Source of the DNA: Alkalimonas mucilaginosa
GTDB lineage: Bacteria > Pseudomonadota > Gammaproteobacteria > Enterobacterales > Alteromonadaceae
Assembly (NCBI RefSeq): GCF_036327005.1
Contig: NZ_JAUGZK010000001.1
Location: forward strand, 310,001 to 374,000
Length of the DNA stretch: 64,000 nt
Direction of reading: 5' to 3'
Of the stretch, positions 9,087 through 17,248 are shown piece after piece. The position numbers and the translations under genes are program-made. A model generated the notes under the pieces. That model made no database searches, had not been told where the DNA came from, and saw only the letters and a program-made list of their open reading frames with translations. Within the stretch, counting starts at the first letter, position 1, and the number at the start of each line of letters is the position of its first letter.

Positions 9087-9418
9087 GGTGTTCTCCTGAA
9101 CAAATTAGTTATCCGAACTTCATTGATAACAATGCATGCACTGTGCCAATATTTAATTGCTTGATTTTGCTGCAGTATTATAGGGTTTGGGGTGGGAGGT
9201 GTAAAAAAATTAGACGTTTTAAGCAACCATCAAAAGTGTTTTTTTATAGATAGCTTTAGGTTATATTGTGACCTCTTATAAAAGTAGCGCAACAAGAAAC
9301 CTCAGGGAAGAGACTGATTTGGTACCTAACGGGCCGATAAGGTGCTTTGGCTTTATGCATGGTGCCGGTGCAGCGAGTTATTCAGCGGGTACGTACGGAA
9401 TTCTTTGAGGGGTAAGTT
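9087..9418. other. Longest intergenic region: divergent regulatory region
   Basis: 332 bp between the PEP-CTERM gene and the second N-acyltransferase. It holds the minus-strand sigma-54 promoter at 9133-9149. The AT-rich tract around 9205-9290 could carry activator sites or a plus-strand promoter. A short in-frame reading frame (9359-9415, 18 codons) runs into the acyltransferase frame and stops at TAA. No RNA gene or repeat was recognised. Confidence 0.6.
9133..9149 (-). promoter_or_regulatory. Sigma-54 promoter of the PEP-CTERM gene
   Basis: On the minus strand the sequence reads TTGGCACAGTGCATGCA. It has the GG and GC doublets of the -24 and -12 elements separated by exactly 10 nt, and the TGGCAC half is perfect. 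The predicted transcript start is near 9122, about 36 nt before the ATG. PrsR is a sigma-54 activator in the same locus. Known work on PEP-CTERM systems links RpoN and PrsK/PrsR to PEP-CTERM gene expression, so this is a direct candidate target. Confidence 0.78.
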
Positions 9419-10174
9419 ATTAGCAACTTCTTTGATTGCTTTGAGCTGGTGTTGGCAACGACACCTGCATTAAAGCGTGAGGTCTACAAAGTGCGCTATC
9501 AAGTGTACTGCGATGAGCTTGGCTATGAAGATAAAAGCCAGTTTTTGCAGCCACTGGAGCGTGATCGCTTTGACCCGCACTCGCAGCACTTTTTGATTCG
9601 CCACAAGCGCACTGGTCTTGCTGCTGGTACTGCCCGATGTGTTGTGCCCTTTGATATGTTTGGGCATAAACAACCCTTACCATCGGAACTGTTTTGTCGG
9701 CACGCATTGGATCCAAGCGTGATCACAGCCATGGGCTTGCGACGTGGTGACTATGCTGAGGTATCCCGTATTGCGATTCCTGCTGTATTTAGACGGTGTA
9801 TTCCTGTTGACCATCCGATGAACCTGGAACAACGAGTTTGTCATTTCAGCCCAGAGGAACGGGTAAACTTTCCTCACATTGCTACCTGCCTGTATTTCGC
9901 TTTGGCCGCTTTTTATCAACAGTGTGATGCCATTCAATCCATGATAGCGATGATGGAGCCCAGATTAATGAAGCATCTGAACCGGGCTGGGATCTATTTT
10001 CAGCCAGCTGGACAGCTGATTGATTACCATGGCTCGCGGCAGGCCTTTATATTGTATAAAGACGATTTACTTACAAACATTAAGCCGCTGTTCAAGCCTT
10101 TCTTTGAAAGAGTGCGTAAAATTGTTGATGCTGAACTGGCATCAGAAACTCCACTGGCTCTTGAGATTGCTTAA
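9419..10174 (+). CDS. PEP-CTERM/exosortase-associated N-acyltransferase, copy 2, probable AUU start
   Basis: 251 residues if started at 9419. It shares the family blocks with copy 1: REVYKVRYQVYCDEL near the start, AEVSRIAIP in the middle, FPHIATCLYFA and MMEPRLMKHLNRAGI later. The frame has no ATG. An in-frame TAA lies at 9413-9415, and the first GTG at 9449 would remove conserved N-terminal residues that align with copy 1 (VIS..F...ATT..LK). GAGGGG at 9407-9412 is 6 nt before an ATT codon at 9419, so an AUU start is the simplest reading. The expected role is long-chain N-acylation from acyl-ACP. It is transcribed away from the PEP-CTERM gene, and a strong terminator follows. Confidence 0.85.
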   Translation: MSNFFDCFELVLATTPALKREVYKVRYQVYCDELGYEDKSQFLQPLERDRFDPHSQHFLIRHKRTGLAAGTARCVVPFDMFGHKQPLPSELFCRHALDPSVITAMGLRRGDYAEVSRIAIPAVFRRCIPVDHPMNLEQRVCHFSPEERVNFPHIATCLYFALAAFYQQCDAIQSMIAMMEPRLMKHLNRAGIYFQPAGQLIDYHGSRQAFILYKDDLLTNIKPLFKPFFERVRKIVDAELASETPLALEIA

Positions 10175-10226
10175 ATCGTAGAAACCGCGCTGACTGACTG
10201 CAAAACTACACCATGCTGGCTGGAAG

Positions 10227-10254
10227 AGGAAAAGGGCCAAGCGGCCCTTTTCCT
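10227..10254. terminator. Bidirectional terminator between acyltransferase and prsT
   Basis: A perfect 12-bp stem (AGGAAAAGGGCC and its complement) with a 4-nt loop (AAGC). It separates two convergent genes. Confidence 0.88.
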
Positions 10255-10274
10255 AATACGTAAAGGGTAAATGA

Positions 10275-13031
10275 TTACTGCAGTTGTTGCTGCAATTGTG
10301 ACTTACGTTCAATGATGGTTGGATCCTCACTTTGTACTTGCGATAGTACATCGCGTGCCTTGCTGGCCTGATTGGTTTTGCCCAGCGCTTCTGCATAATT
10401 AAGCATTACTTCGGCATGAGCTGGCCGAAGATCCAAAGAACGCTCAAATTGAGCCAGAGCTTTTTCGGGTTGGTTCAATTTCATCAATATTTTACCGTAA
10501 GTATCTATGATATCCGGATGGTTTGGAACCAACTCCATAGCGCGTTCAGCATAGGGTTTTGCTTCGGCTGGTTGATTATTTTCACTGAGCAACCAGGCAT
10601 AATTGTTCAGGGCTACTACGTTATTCGGCTCAGTCTGCAATAACTGGTGATACATTGCTTTTGAACGCTCTGCATCTGTTTTTAACAGCAGAGTGGCGTA
10701 ATAAGTATCCAATCCCTGATCAGAGCCGTGTTGATCCATGTGTTGCTGTAAAAAAGACACGGCCTGTTGCTCTGATTGCAGTGCAACGATATTAAGCGCA
10801 ATAAATACAGCTGTTTCATGGGTAGGCGTTGCTGCATAACTGTTTTGAAAGGCTTGCAGTGAGGCGGGGCGATCACCTTTCATCAGGAGCAGCCTGCCTT
10901 TGACGAACTGGAGTTGTGGGCTCTGTGCTGTTGCCGACGGTAGGTTATTGATCACTGCGATAGCTTGATCCAGCCGGTCCAGCTGGGCCAGTAAGGTAAT
11001 TTGTGCGACGACCAGGGAGGGATGCCCCGGATGATCAACCAGCAAGCGGTTTAACAGTTCCAGTGCAGACTCGCGCTCATTATTTAGTGCCAACGCGTTG
11101 GCATAAGCGTAGCCAGCCTGAGCATTGCCTGGTTGTTGGCGGTGCCAGCGCTCAGCCAGTCGGACAGCAGCAGACAAGTTGCCTTGTTGTTGCTGTGATT
11201 CGATCAAAATTAAATGATGCAGGGCAGGGATATCCTGGCTTTGAATCGAGGCACCTTCAAGGATGCGAATAACATCCTGAAAATTTCGTTGATCATGAGC
11301 CACACGAGCCCGCAATAAACGGACTGGGTAGATGTTTTCACTTTGTGCAAATAACCGCTCTATACGCCGGGTGGCATCGGTCGTGTCTTGACGCGCCCTG
11401 CTAATGGCATAGTACTGCTCTAATCCTGCCAGGTATTCCGGATATTCATCCAGCATGGTTCTTAGTTGTTGCTGCGCCTGTTCAAGGTTGCCTTCCTGCA
11501 CCCGGACCATCGCCTGGAGCAAGGAGGAGAAGGGGTTCAATGGCTTCACCGCCAGAGCTTTGCCTGAGCGAGCTAAGGATTCATCAAAACGTTGTTGCAG
11601 GAATAACGCATAGGCTTGCAGGTTATAACCCGCAACCTGCATTTCTTCATCCTCAAGCCACTGCTCAGCTAGCTCAGATGCTTTGTCAAAGTCACCTTGC
11701 TGCAGGTAGGTCATGGCTAACACCAGACGTGTCTGGTTCACCGATGGATCCAGTGTCAGAGCTTGCTCCAGATCGCGAATGCCAGCCTCGCGTTGTCCGT
11801 CAATGCCAAGTTTTATGGTACCCAATGTGGTTAAGCTGGCTGCATCGCGTGCTGAGTGTTGCTCGTATTGGCTGATTAAGTCTTGCGCCGAATCTGTCGC
11901 ACCTTTTCGTACCAGTTCAAAAGCGGTATTGGCAATCAGTTGCAGGTTTTGTTCTTCCTCAGGCAAGCTGGCTAAGATCCTGCGCGCTTCTTCGGTTTCG
12001 CCAACACGCAACTGCAAAACAGCATACAAGCGCTGCGCATCTGGCACCGAATGCAGCTGATCACGAATGGGCGTCAGAAAGTTCAGTGCTTGAGACTCCA
12101 GGCCAAGACGCACGGAGGATAGGGCAGCAATAATACGGGCTCTGCTACTTATTTGTGGTGAACGAATGGCTTTTTCACTTTGCTCTTTGGCTGCGGCAAA
12201 GTCTTCACGTTGAAAACTGATAATACTCTGTAAATAGTTGGCCATCGGTTGTTCAGGGAAAATACGCAAAATACTCTTCAGGTGCTGTTCTCCTTCGGCA
12301 AACTGACCATCCCGGACATAAGCCTGGGCCAGCAATAAGCGAGCAAGGTGAGCGGTAGGCGTGCGCTCAGTATAGTGCTTCAGGTGGGTAATGGCCGATA
12401 AAATATCATTGCTGGCGAGGTGGATTTTACCTTGCAGGTATAGCGCTTCGGCATACAGCTCACTGCTATCATCAATAGCCAACAGTTGGGTCAGCGCCTG
12501 CTCTGCCTCCTCCGCCGCCAGCTTTAGATGGGCGTTAGCAAAAGCAGCAATATCGGCATAGGTCGAGCCGGATAGCTGCTCAAAATGCAATAAACCAGCT
12601 GGCGAGTCTCCTAACTCGACTTCAGATAAAGCTCGGAAGCTGTCGAGTAAGCCCCGGGTGCGAGCAGATAATTCGTGGTTCTCCGCTAATAGCTCTATGG
12701 CCGCCGGATAATTGCCTACCAAATAATGAGTATGCATTAAATCAAAAGCGACTTCTTCTGCCGGAGCGCCATAGCGCAGTGCCCGTTCCAGTTCACGCTC
12801 TGCACTGGCGACATCACCGCTAAGTAGTAATGCCTGGCCAAGAGCTAAGCGGAAGCGGTAATTATCCGGGTCTTGTTGAATAGCTGAGCGTAGCTCGATG
12901 ATGGCTGCGCTGTACTGATGGCTGGCAATGTAGTTTTGTGCATCCAGGTAATGTTCTGCACTGTCTTTTTTGCTGCAAGCAGTAAGTACGGCCAGCAGTG
13001 CCAGACTTGGGATTAACCTTGTTGTTTTCAT
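10275..13031 (-). CDS. prsT: PrsT: PEP-CTERM system TPR lipoprotein
   Basis: 918 residues from the ATG at 13031. A lipoprotein signal ends in LTAC (C19 lipidated). The rest of the protein is a long array of TPR-like repeats, for example SAAIIELRSAIQQDP and KALAQFERSLDLRP. Length, lipobox and repeat content match the PEP-CTERM system TPR lipoprotein family (PrsT). It is presumably anchored in the outer membrane or periplasm as a scaffold for export or polymer assembly. GGAG lies 7 nt before the chosen start; a longer frame to 13079 overlaps wecC and lacks the signal. It is the last gene of the xrtA-wecC-prsT unit. Confidence 0.94.
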   Translation of the reverse strand: MKTTRLIPSLALLAVLTACSKKDSAEHYLDAQNYIASHQYSAAIIELRSAIQQDPDNYRFRLALGQALLLSGDVASAERELERALRYGAPAEEVAFDLMHTHYLVGNYPAAIELLAENHELSARTRGLLDSFRALSEVELGDSPAGLLHFEQLSGSTYADIAAFANAHLKLAAEEAEQALTQLLAIDDSSELYAEALYLQGKIHLASNDILSAITHLKHYTERTPTAHLARLLLAQAYVRDGQFAEGEQHLKSILRIFPEQPMANYLQSIISFQREDFAAAKEQSEKAIRSPQISSRARIIAALSSVRLGLESQALNFLTPIRDQLHSVPDAQRLYAVLQLRVGETEEARRILASLPEEEQNLQLIANTAFELVRKGATDSAQDLISQYEQHSARDAASLTTLGTIKLGIDGQREAGIRDLEQALTLDPSVNQTRLVLAMTYLQQGDFDKASELAEQWLEDEEMQVAGYNLQAYALFLQQRFDESLARSGKALAVKPLNPFSSLLQAMVRVQEGNLEQAQQQLRTMLDEYPEYLAGLEQYYAISRARQDTTDATRRIERLFAQSENIYPVRLLRARVAHDQRNFQDVIRILEGASIQSQDIPALHHLILIESQQQQGNLSAAVRLAERWHRQQPGNAQAGYAYANALALNNERESALELLNRLLVDHPGHPSLVVAQITLLAQLDRLDQAIAVINNLPSATAQSPQLQFVKGRLLLMKGDRPASLQAFQNSYAATPTHETAVFIALNIVALQSEQQAVSFLQQHMDQHGSDQGLDTYYATLLLKTDAERSKAMYHQLLQTEPNNVVALNNYAWLLSENNQPAEAKPYAERAMELVPNHPDIIDTYGKILMKLNQPEKALAQFERSLDLRPAHAEVMLNYAEALGKTNQASKARDVLSQVQSEDPTIIERKSQLQQQLQ

Positions 13032-13053
13032 TGTGTTCTCCTTTGGGAGGCAG

Positions 13054-14298
13054 TTATCCGAACAAGCCTCTGGTATCAATAACGACTTTGGCCGCTACAT
13101 CGCCAGGTTTTAACGACTTAAATTGTTTGTGATCGACCAATACTACCAGAATGTGTGCACGCTCTAACGCTTCATGCAGGCTCACTACTTGTTGGCTAAA
13201 TTTCTGGTAGTGTTTGGGCAATGAGTGGATATTCGGTTCGACCCATAAAACCTCACCAACTTGTTGTTCAGTGAGCTCAATTGCAATATCCAAAGCCGGG
13301 CTTTCACGTAAATCATCAATATCGGCTTTAAAAGCAAGGCCCAGGCAAGCAATCACTGGTTTTTTAAATTCATCAGCGGCTTTTTTCACCCGGTTTATCA
13401 CATAGTGTGGTTTCGTATCATTCACTTCACGAGCTAATCGAATCATTTTTGCTTGTTCTGGTGCTGAATCGACTATGAACCAGGGATCTACCGCAATACA
13501 GTGCCCACCGACTCCTGGGCCGGGAGCTAGGATATTCACCCTAGGGTGGCGGTTTGCCAATTGAATAAGATCCCAGACATTTATTTTTAGTTGATCACAG
13601 ATCATGGATAACTCATTGGCGAAGGCAATATTGACATCGCGAAATGAGTTTTCTGTTAGTTTTGCCATCTCAGCAGTACGGGCATCCGTCAGTAAGCATT
13701 CCCCTCGAACAAAAAGCTGATAGAGTGCCATGGCCTGCTGTGCACAACGGTCACTGATACCGCCAATGATACGATCATTACTTACCAGTTCTTGCAGTAC
13801 TCTGCCAGGCAGCACTCGCTCAGGACAATGTGCAATGGCTACATCCGATTGATCTGCATTCTGATGTGGCATGGTGAGATCCGGCCGCAGATCGGCTAGC
13901 CATTGCGATATTTTTTCTGTTGTCCCCACCGGGGATGTAGACTCCAGTATCACCAAATTGCCTTTTTCAATAAAAGGTGCAATGCTTTGTACTGCCGCTT
14001 CTATGTAGCTTAAATCTGGTTTCTTATCGCCTTTAAAGGGGGTCGGTACTGCAATCATAAAGACATCAGCTGCTTCAGGAGTGGTGGCAGCGCGCAGTTT
14101 GCCGGTCGATACTGCAGCTTGAACCAACATATCCAGATCAGGCTCAACAATATGAATTTTGCCTTGATTAATGGTATCAACAGCATGTTGGGAAATGTCT
14201 ACACCGTGGACTTGTACGCCTCTCGATGCAATGACAGCAGCAGTAGGTAGTCCGATGTAACCTAAGCCGATAACTGCCACTTTCGAAACTAACTGCAT
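13054..14298 (-). CDS. wecC: UDP-N-acetyl-D-mannosamine dehydrogenase
   Basis: 414 residues. Rossmann motif GLGYIGLP is at 11-18 and the catalytic Cys lies in GVGGHCIAVDPWF (C267), as in WecC. Family knowledge: UDP-ManNAc plus 2 NAD+ gives UDP-ManNAcA. The PWF ending of the active-site motif and the overall sequence fit WecC better than TviB or Ugd. The substrate would come from the wecB epimerase at 17249 on the other strand. AAGGAG precedes the start. It sits between xrtA (45 bp upstream) and prsT (22 bp downstream), an unusual place for a sugar-nucleotide gene that ties glycan synthesis to sorting. Confidence 0.92.
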   Translation of the reverse strand: MQLVSKVAVIGLGYIGLPTAAVIASRGVQVHGVDISQHAVDTINQGKIHIVEPDLDMLVQAAVSTGKLRAATTPEAADVFMIAVPTPFKGDKKPDLSYIEAAVQSIAPFIEKGNLVILESTSPVGTTEKISQWLADLRPDLTMPHQNADQSDVAIAHCPERVLPGRVLQELVSNDRIIGGISDRCAQQAMALYQLFVRGECLLTDARTAEMAKLTENSFRDVNIAFANELSMICDQLKINVWDLIQLANRHPRVNILAPGPGVGGHCIAVDPWFIVDSAPEQAKMIRLAREVNDTKPHYVINRVKKAADEFKKPVIACLGLAFKADIDDLRESPALDIAIELTEQQVGEVLWVEPNIHSLPKHYQKFSQQVVSLHEALERAHILVVLVDHKQFKSLKPGDVAAKVVIDTRGLFG

Positions 14299-14343
14299 GA
14301 TACTGCTCCTTAAAATTATTCTTAACGATGATACGTACTTGAT

Positions 14344-15768
14344 CTATGACTGAATCAGCTGCGACAGGATCTGTTGCTCTGTCACACATTGGTCATTGTC
14401 ACAATAAATGAAATACCAGTATAACTCTGTTTCCTGATTCAACCAGAGTGCTTGTTGTAGCCGGTACAGCCGCATTTTTAATCCTGAAACAGTCCTTTGA
14501 TTACCGATTTGGTGCCAGTAATAGATCAGGCCAGTCTGCCCAGATGGAGCTTGGGCCCATAGCCATGCCCCTTCTGCTGTTGCCATCAACTTTTGCTGCC
14601 TCCAGCCTGCAGGAAGCATGTTGTTAAGGTAATAATTCGAGCGGCGCGCGTCATCGCTGCCACTAAAACTGTAGTGTTGGAAAAATACCTTATGCAAACC
14701 AGCTTGCTGCTCTTTATGAACGTGATGATCGGCTACAAAAATCTGTGGGCTAATGGTTTTGAACGAATGGCTTTGTGGCTCTGCAGTCACATCAATAGCT
14801 GCTACGCTATACAAAGGTGACGATTGTGTCACCAAATTCACCATCAGTGTTGAAAGTACAAGCAAGGGAGTAAATAGCAGTACATAGTGACCTCGTTGCA
14901 GCGTCAGAGTTGACGCAGCTTGTGGTGATGGCTGCAGTGCCTTGTCACGGTCCAAAAAACTACCAAAATAAAAAAGTAATGCTATAAAGGGAACATAGAG
15001 GTACCAGCCAAAGGTATTATGATCCTCCATCAGTGAGCTCTGCATCTCGGTATAATCGCCAATCAGTATCAGTAAGACAATGCGAATCCAATTGGTGATT
15101 AATGAACCCAGAATTGCTACGGTAAAAAAAAGCAGGATACTGCGAGCCCTTTTTAAATTTAAAAATGAAAAAATAACACTAAGTGCCAGTGAAACAATAA
15201 AGTAGCGCAAGCCACTGCACCCATCTGCAATCTCAAAGGTGCCAGCAGGAATATGGATGAAGTTGCCGTCGACAAAGGTTGGCACATGAGTCCAGCGCAT
15301 AATTTCGGTCACAGCTAGTACCGATATTTTTTGTAAAATACCGTTAATAGCTCCCCAAATTGGCGTAATAAACCAAACTAAAGCAGCAGGTACGATAACA
15401 CTGCTATTTCGTCGGTACAGACTTAGCAAGGCAAAGATGAGCACCAGAGGGAGTAGCAGCCGGCTTACAATGTTTTGCTGTGCTAATTGCAGTAACAAGA
15501 ACACAAAAAGACTGCTGATAAACAACGCAAAAAAAACACTGTTCCAGCTTAGTACCAGTTGTTGTTGTTTCCAGGCCCGCCAGTACAGGTAAGCTATCAC
15601 GAACGGAATCAGGTAAGCGTGTGAATAGGTGCCATCATCAAAGCTGTATGTACGAAAATCTGCCAGAATTGTTGGGTTTACCAGGAAAAAAAGCAGGAAA
15701 ATGCAGATAGCAGGGATGAGAACAGCAAATGCCTGAGGTGCACTGTTGGAAGTCTCCTTTTGAACCAC
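14344..15768 (-). CDS. xrtA: Exosortase A with fused C-terminal EpsI-like domain
   Basis: 474 residues. The first 275 form the exosortase membrane core of about eight hydrophobic helices. The proposed catalytic residues are C184 in ADGCSGLRY, R229 in NWIRIV and H250 in EDHNTFGW. The last 175 residues follow another membrane helix and resemble EpsI (for example GRxxxVYYWHQ-like YYWHQIGNQ), normally a separate protein in EPS loci. It cleaves PEP-CTERM tails at the inner membrane. The start codon is GTG with AAGGA 8 nt upstream. It heads the xrtA-wecC-prsT unit. I call it XrtA from the surrounding XrtA-associated genes. Confidence 0.93.
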   Translation of the reverse strand: MVQKETSNSAPQAFAVLIPAICIFLLFFLVNPTILADFRTYSFDDGTYSHAYLIPFVIAYLYWRAWKQQQLVLSWNSVFFALFISSLFVFLLLQLAQQNIVSRLLLPLVLIFALLSLYRRNSSVIVPAALVWFITPIWGAINGILQKISVLAVTEIMRWTHVPTFVDGNFIHIPAGTFEIADGCSGLRYFIVSLALSVIFSFLNLKRARSILLFFTVAILGSLITNWIRIVLLILIGDYTEMQSSLMEDHNTFGWYLYVPFIALLFYFGSFLDRDKALQPSPQAASTLTLQRGHYVLLFTPLLVLSTLMVNLVTQSSPLYSVAAIDVTAEPQSHSFKTISPQIFVADHHVHKEQQAGLHKVFFQHYSFSGSDDARRSNYYLNNMLPAGWRQQKLMATAEGAWLWAQAPSGQTGLIYYWHQIGNQRTVSGLKMRLYRLQQALWLNQETELYWYFIYCDNDQCVTEQQILSQLIQS

Positions 15769-15938
15769 GGTATTAATCCTTTAATAACAGCGTTGGATTA
15801 GGCTAAACTATCGCTTGTCAAAGGTCAATGATAACCCTGTTAAAGCGTTCAGACATTCACTGTGCTTTGTAGTCGCAACGGGCATGAAAGTATATTAATG
15901 ACAAACAAATAGATGTATTTAGAGCCTGGAGCATATGT

Positions 15939-17201
15939 TTGAATAAGTTACTCAAAATCTGTGGCTGGTTTTTTCTTGCTGTATTGATTGCTCTGTTGGC
16001 GCTGTTGGTACTTGCTTTGCAAACCAGGCCTTTGGTCGTTAGTAGTTATAGTGTTACACCGGAAACTGCGCATAGTGCTGAGCAACTCGCACTGCGTTTA
16101 CGTCAAGCTTATGGCAAGACGGAGCTAACAATCACCTCGGATGAAGCCAATGCTTTAATTGCCATTGCCAGGCGACTTTACCCTGCAGTTCATGGACGGG
16201 TGAATATCGGCAACCAGCAATTGTTGGCTGCTGTCAGCATGCCAGTGATGCAAGACAGGCTGTTTTTGAATGTGTCTGCGTTGTTGCTACCATCAAAGCA
16301 AGGACTTGCAGTGCATGAGGTGCGGATAGGGCAGTTACGGCTTTCGGGGGCTTTGACATTGCGTCTGGTTGAGTGGGTTGGTAATTATTACCTGCAGCCA
16401 GTTGGCGCAACCCAGCTGCTTGCAGCCATTCAGGAAGTATCCTTTGAGCAAGATGTTTTGATGGTCCGCTACCAGTTACCAGAGCAATTGCAGCTTGGAC
16501 AAGTTGCCAGGCTGCGTGAGCAGTGGCAACCTTATGGTGATCCTAAACATATCCAACATTATTATCAGCTCCTGGCGAGACACCATGCAGAGAACGCAAA
16601 CTTGTCTGATTATTTAAATGTGCTGTTTATCGAAGCCGCCAGGCGCGCCCAGCAAGGCTCGGCAGTAGCCGAGAATCAGGCCGCACTGCTGGCACTGGCT
16701 GTGTTTTTTGGGACATCCAAGTTTGAGCTTTTATTAGGGGATATACGAAGCAACAATCGCTATGCAACGGCACCACCACGAGTCACTTTAGCTGGTCGAC
16801 TCGATCTACAACAGCACTTTGTGTATTCTGCCGCGATAAAAACCCTTACCAACAAGGATATTGGGTATTTAGCCGGAGAAATGAAAGAGTTACTGGATGC
16901 AAACCCTGGCGGTAGCGGCTTTAGCTTTGTTGATCTTCTGGCAGATATTGCAGGGGTGCGTTTTGCAGAAATTGCGCTTGGTTCGGAGCAAAGTGCAGCA
17001 GCCTTGCAGCGCTTTATTGTGGCGACACATCTGACCGACGCTGATGTATTGCCCGATTTCAGAGCTTTTCCTGAGGGGATTGCTTACGATACTTTTAGAG
17101 AAGACTTTGATACAATCGAGTCAGAAGCATACAATCAATTGGTTACAGCTATTACAGATGCCTTGCACAGCTTACCGCTGTATCAATTGGATAGCCTTTA
17201 A
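15939..17201 (+). CDS. Membrane-anchored protein of unknown function, divergent from xrtA
   Basis: 420 residues that I do not recognise as a named family. One strong N-terminal membrane segment (about 7-28) is followed by a soluble, probably periplasmic region with alternating hydrophobic strands and Gln/Leu-rich helices, no Cys cluster and no enzyme motif. Translation most likely begins at TTG 15939: GGAG lies 7 nt upstream and the ATG at 15935 runs into a stop after three codons. It is divergent from xrtA and heads the wecB-tviB-tviC run (47 bp to wecB). This suggests an accessory role in exosortase or EPS function, inferred from position. Confidence 0.8.
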   Translation: MNKLLKICGWFFLAVLIALLALLVLALQTRPLVVSSYSVTPETAHSAEQLALRLRQAYGKTELTITSDEANALIAIARRLYPAVHGRVNIGNQQLLAAVSMPVMQDRLFLNVSALLLPSKQGLAVHEVRIGQLRLSGALTLRLVEWVGNYYLQPVGATQLLAAIQEVSFEQDVLMVRYQLPEQLQLGQVARLREQWQPYGDPKHIQHYYQLLARHHAENANLSDYLNVLFIEAARRAQQGSAVAENQAALLALAVFFGTSKFELLLGDIRSNNRYATAPPRVTLAGRLDLQQHFVYSAAIKTLTNKDIGYLAGEMKELLDANPGGSGFSFVDLLADIAGVRFAEIALGSEQSAAALQRFIVATHLTDADVLPDFRAFPEGIAYDTFREDFDTIESEAYNQLVTAITDALHSLPLYQLDSL

Positions 17202-17248
17202 CATCTGTGACTGGCTGATTGCAAGTCGCCAACAAGGAAGCTGAATTG

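Noticed and set aside
15935..15946. ATG start for the protein divergent from xrtA
   Set aside because: The ATG at 15935 reaches a stop after three codons; the TTG at 15939 has the usable ribosome site.
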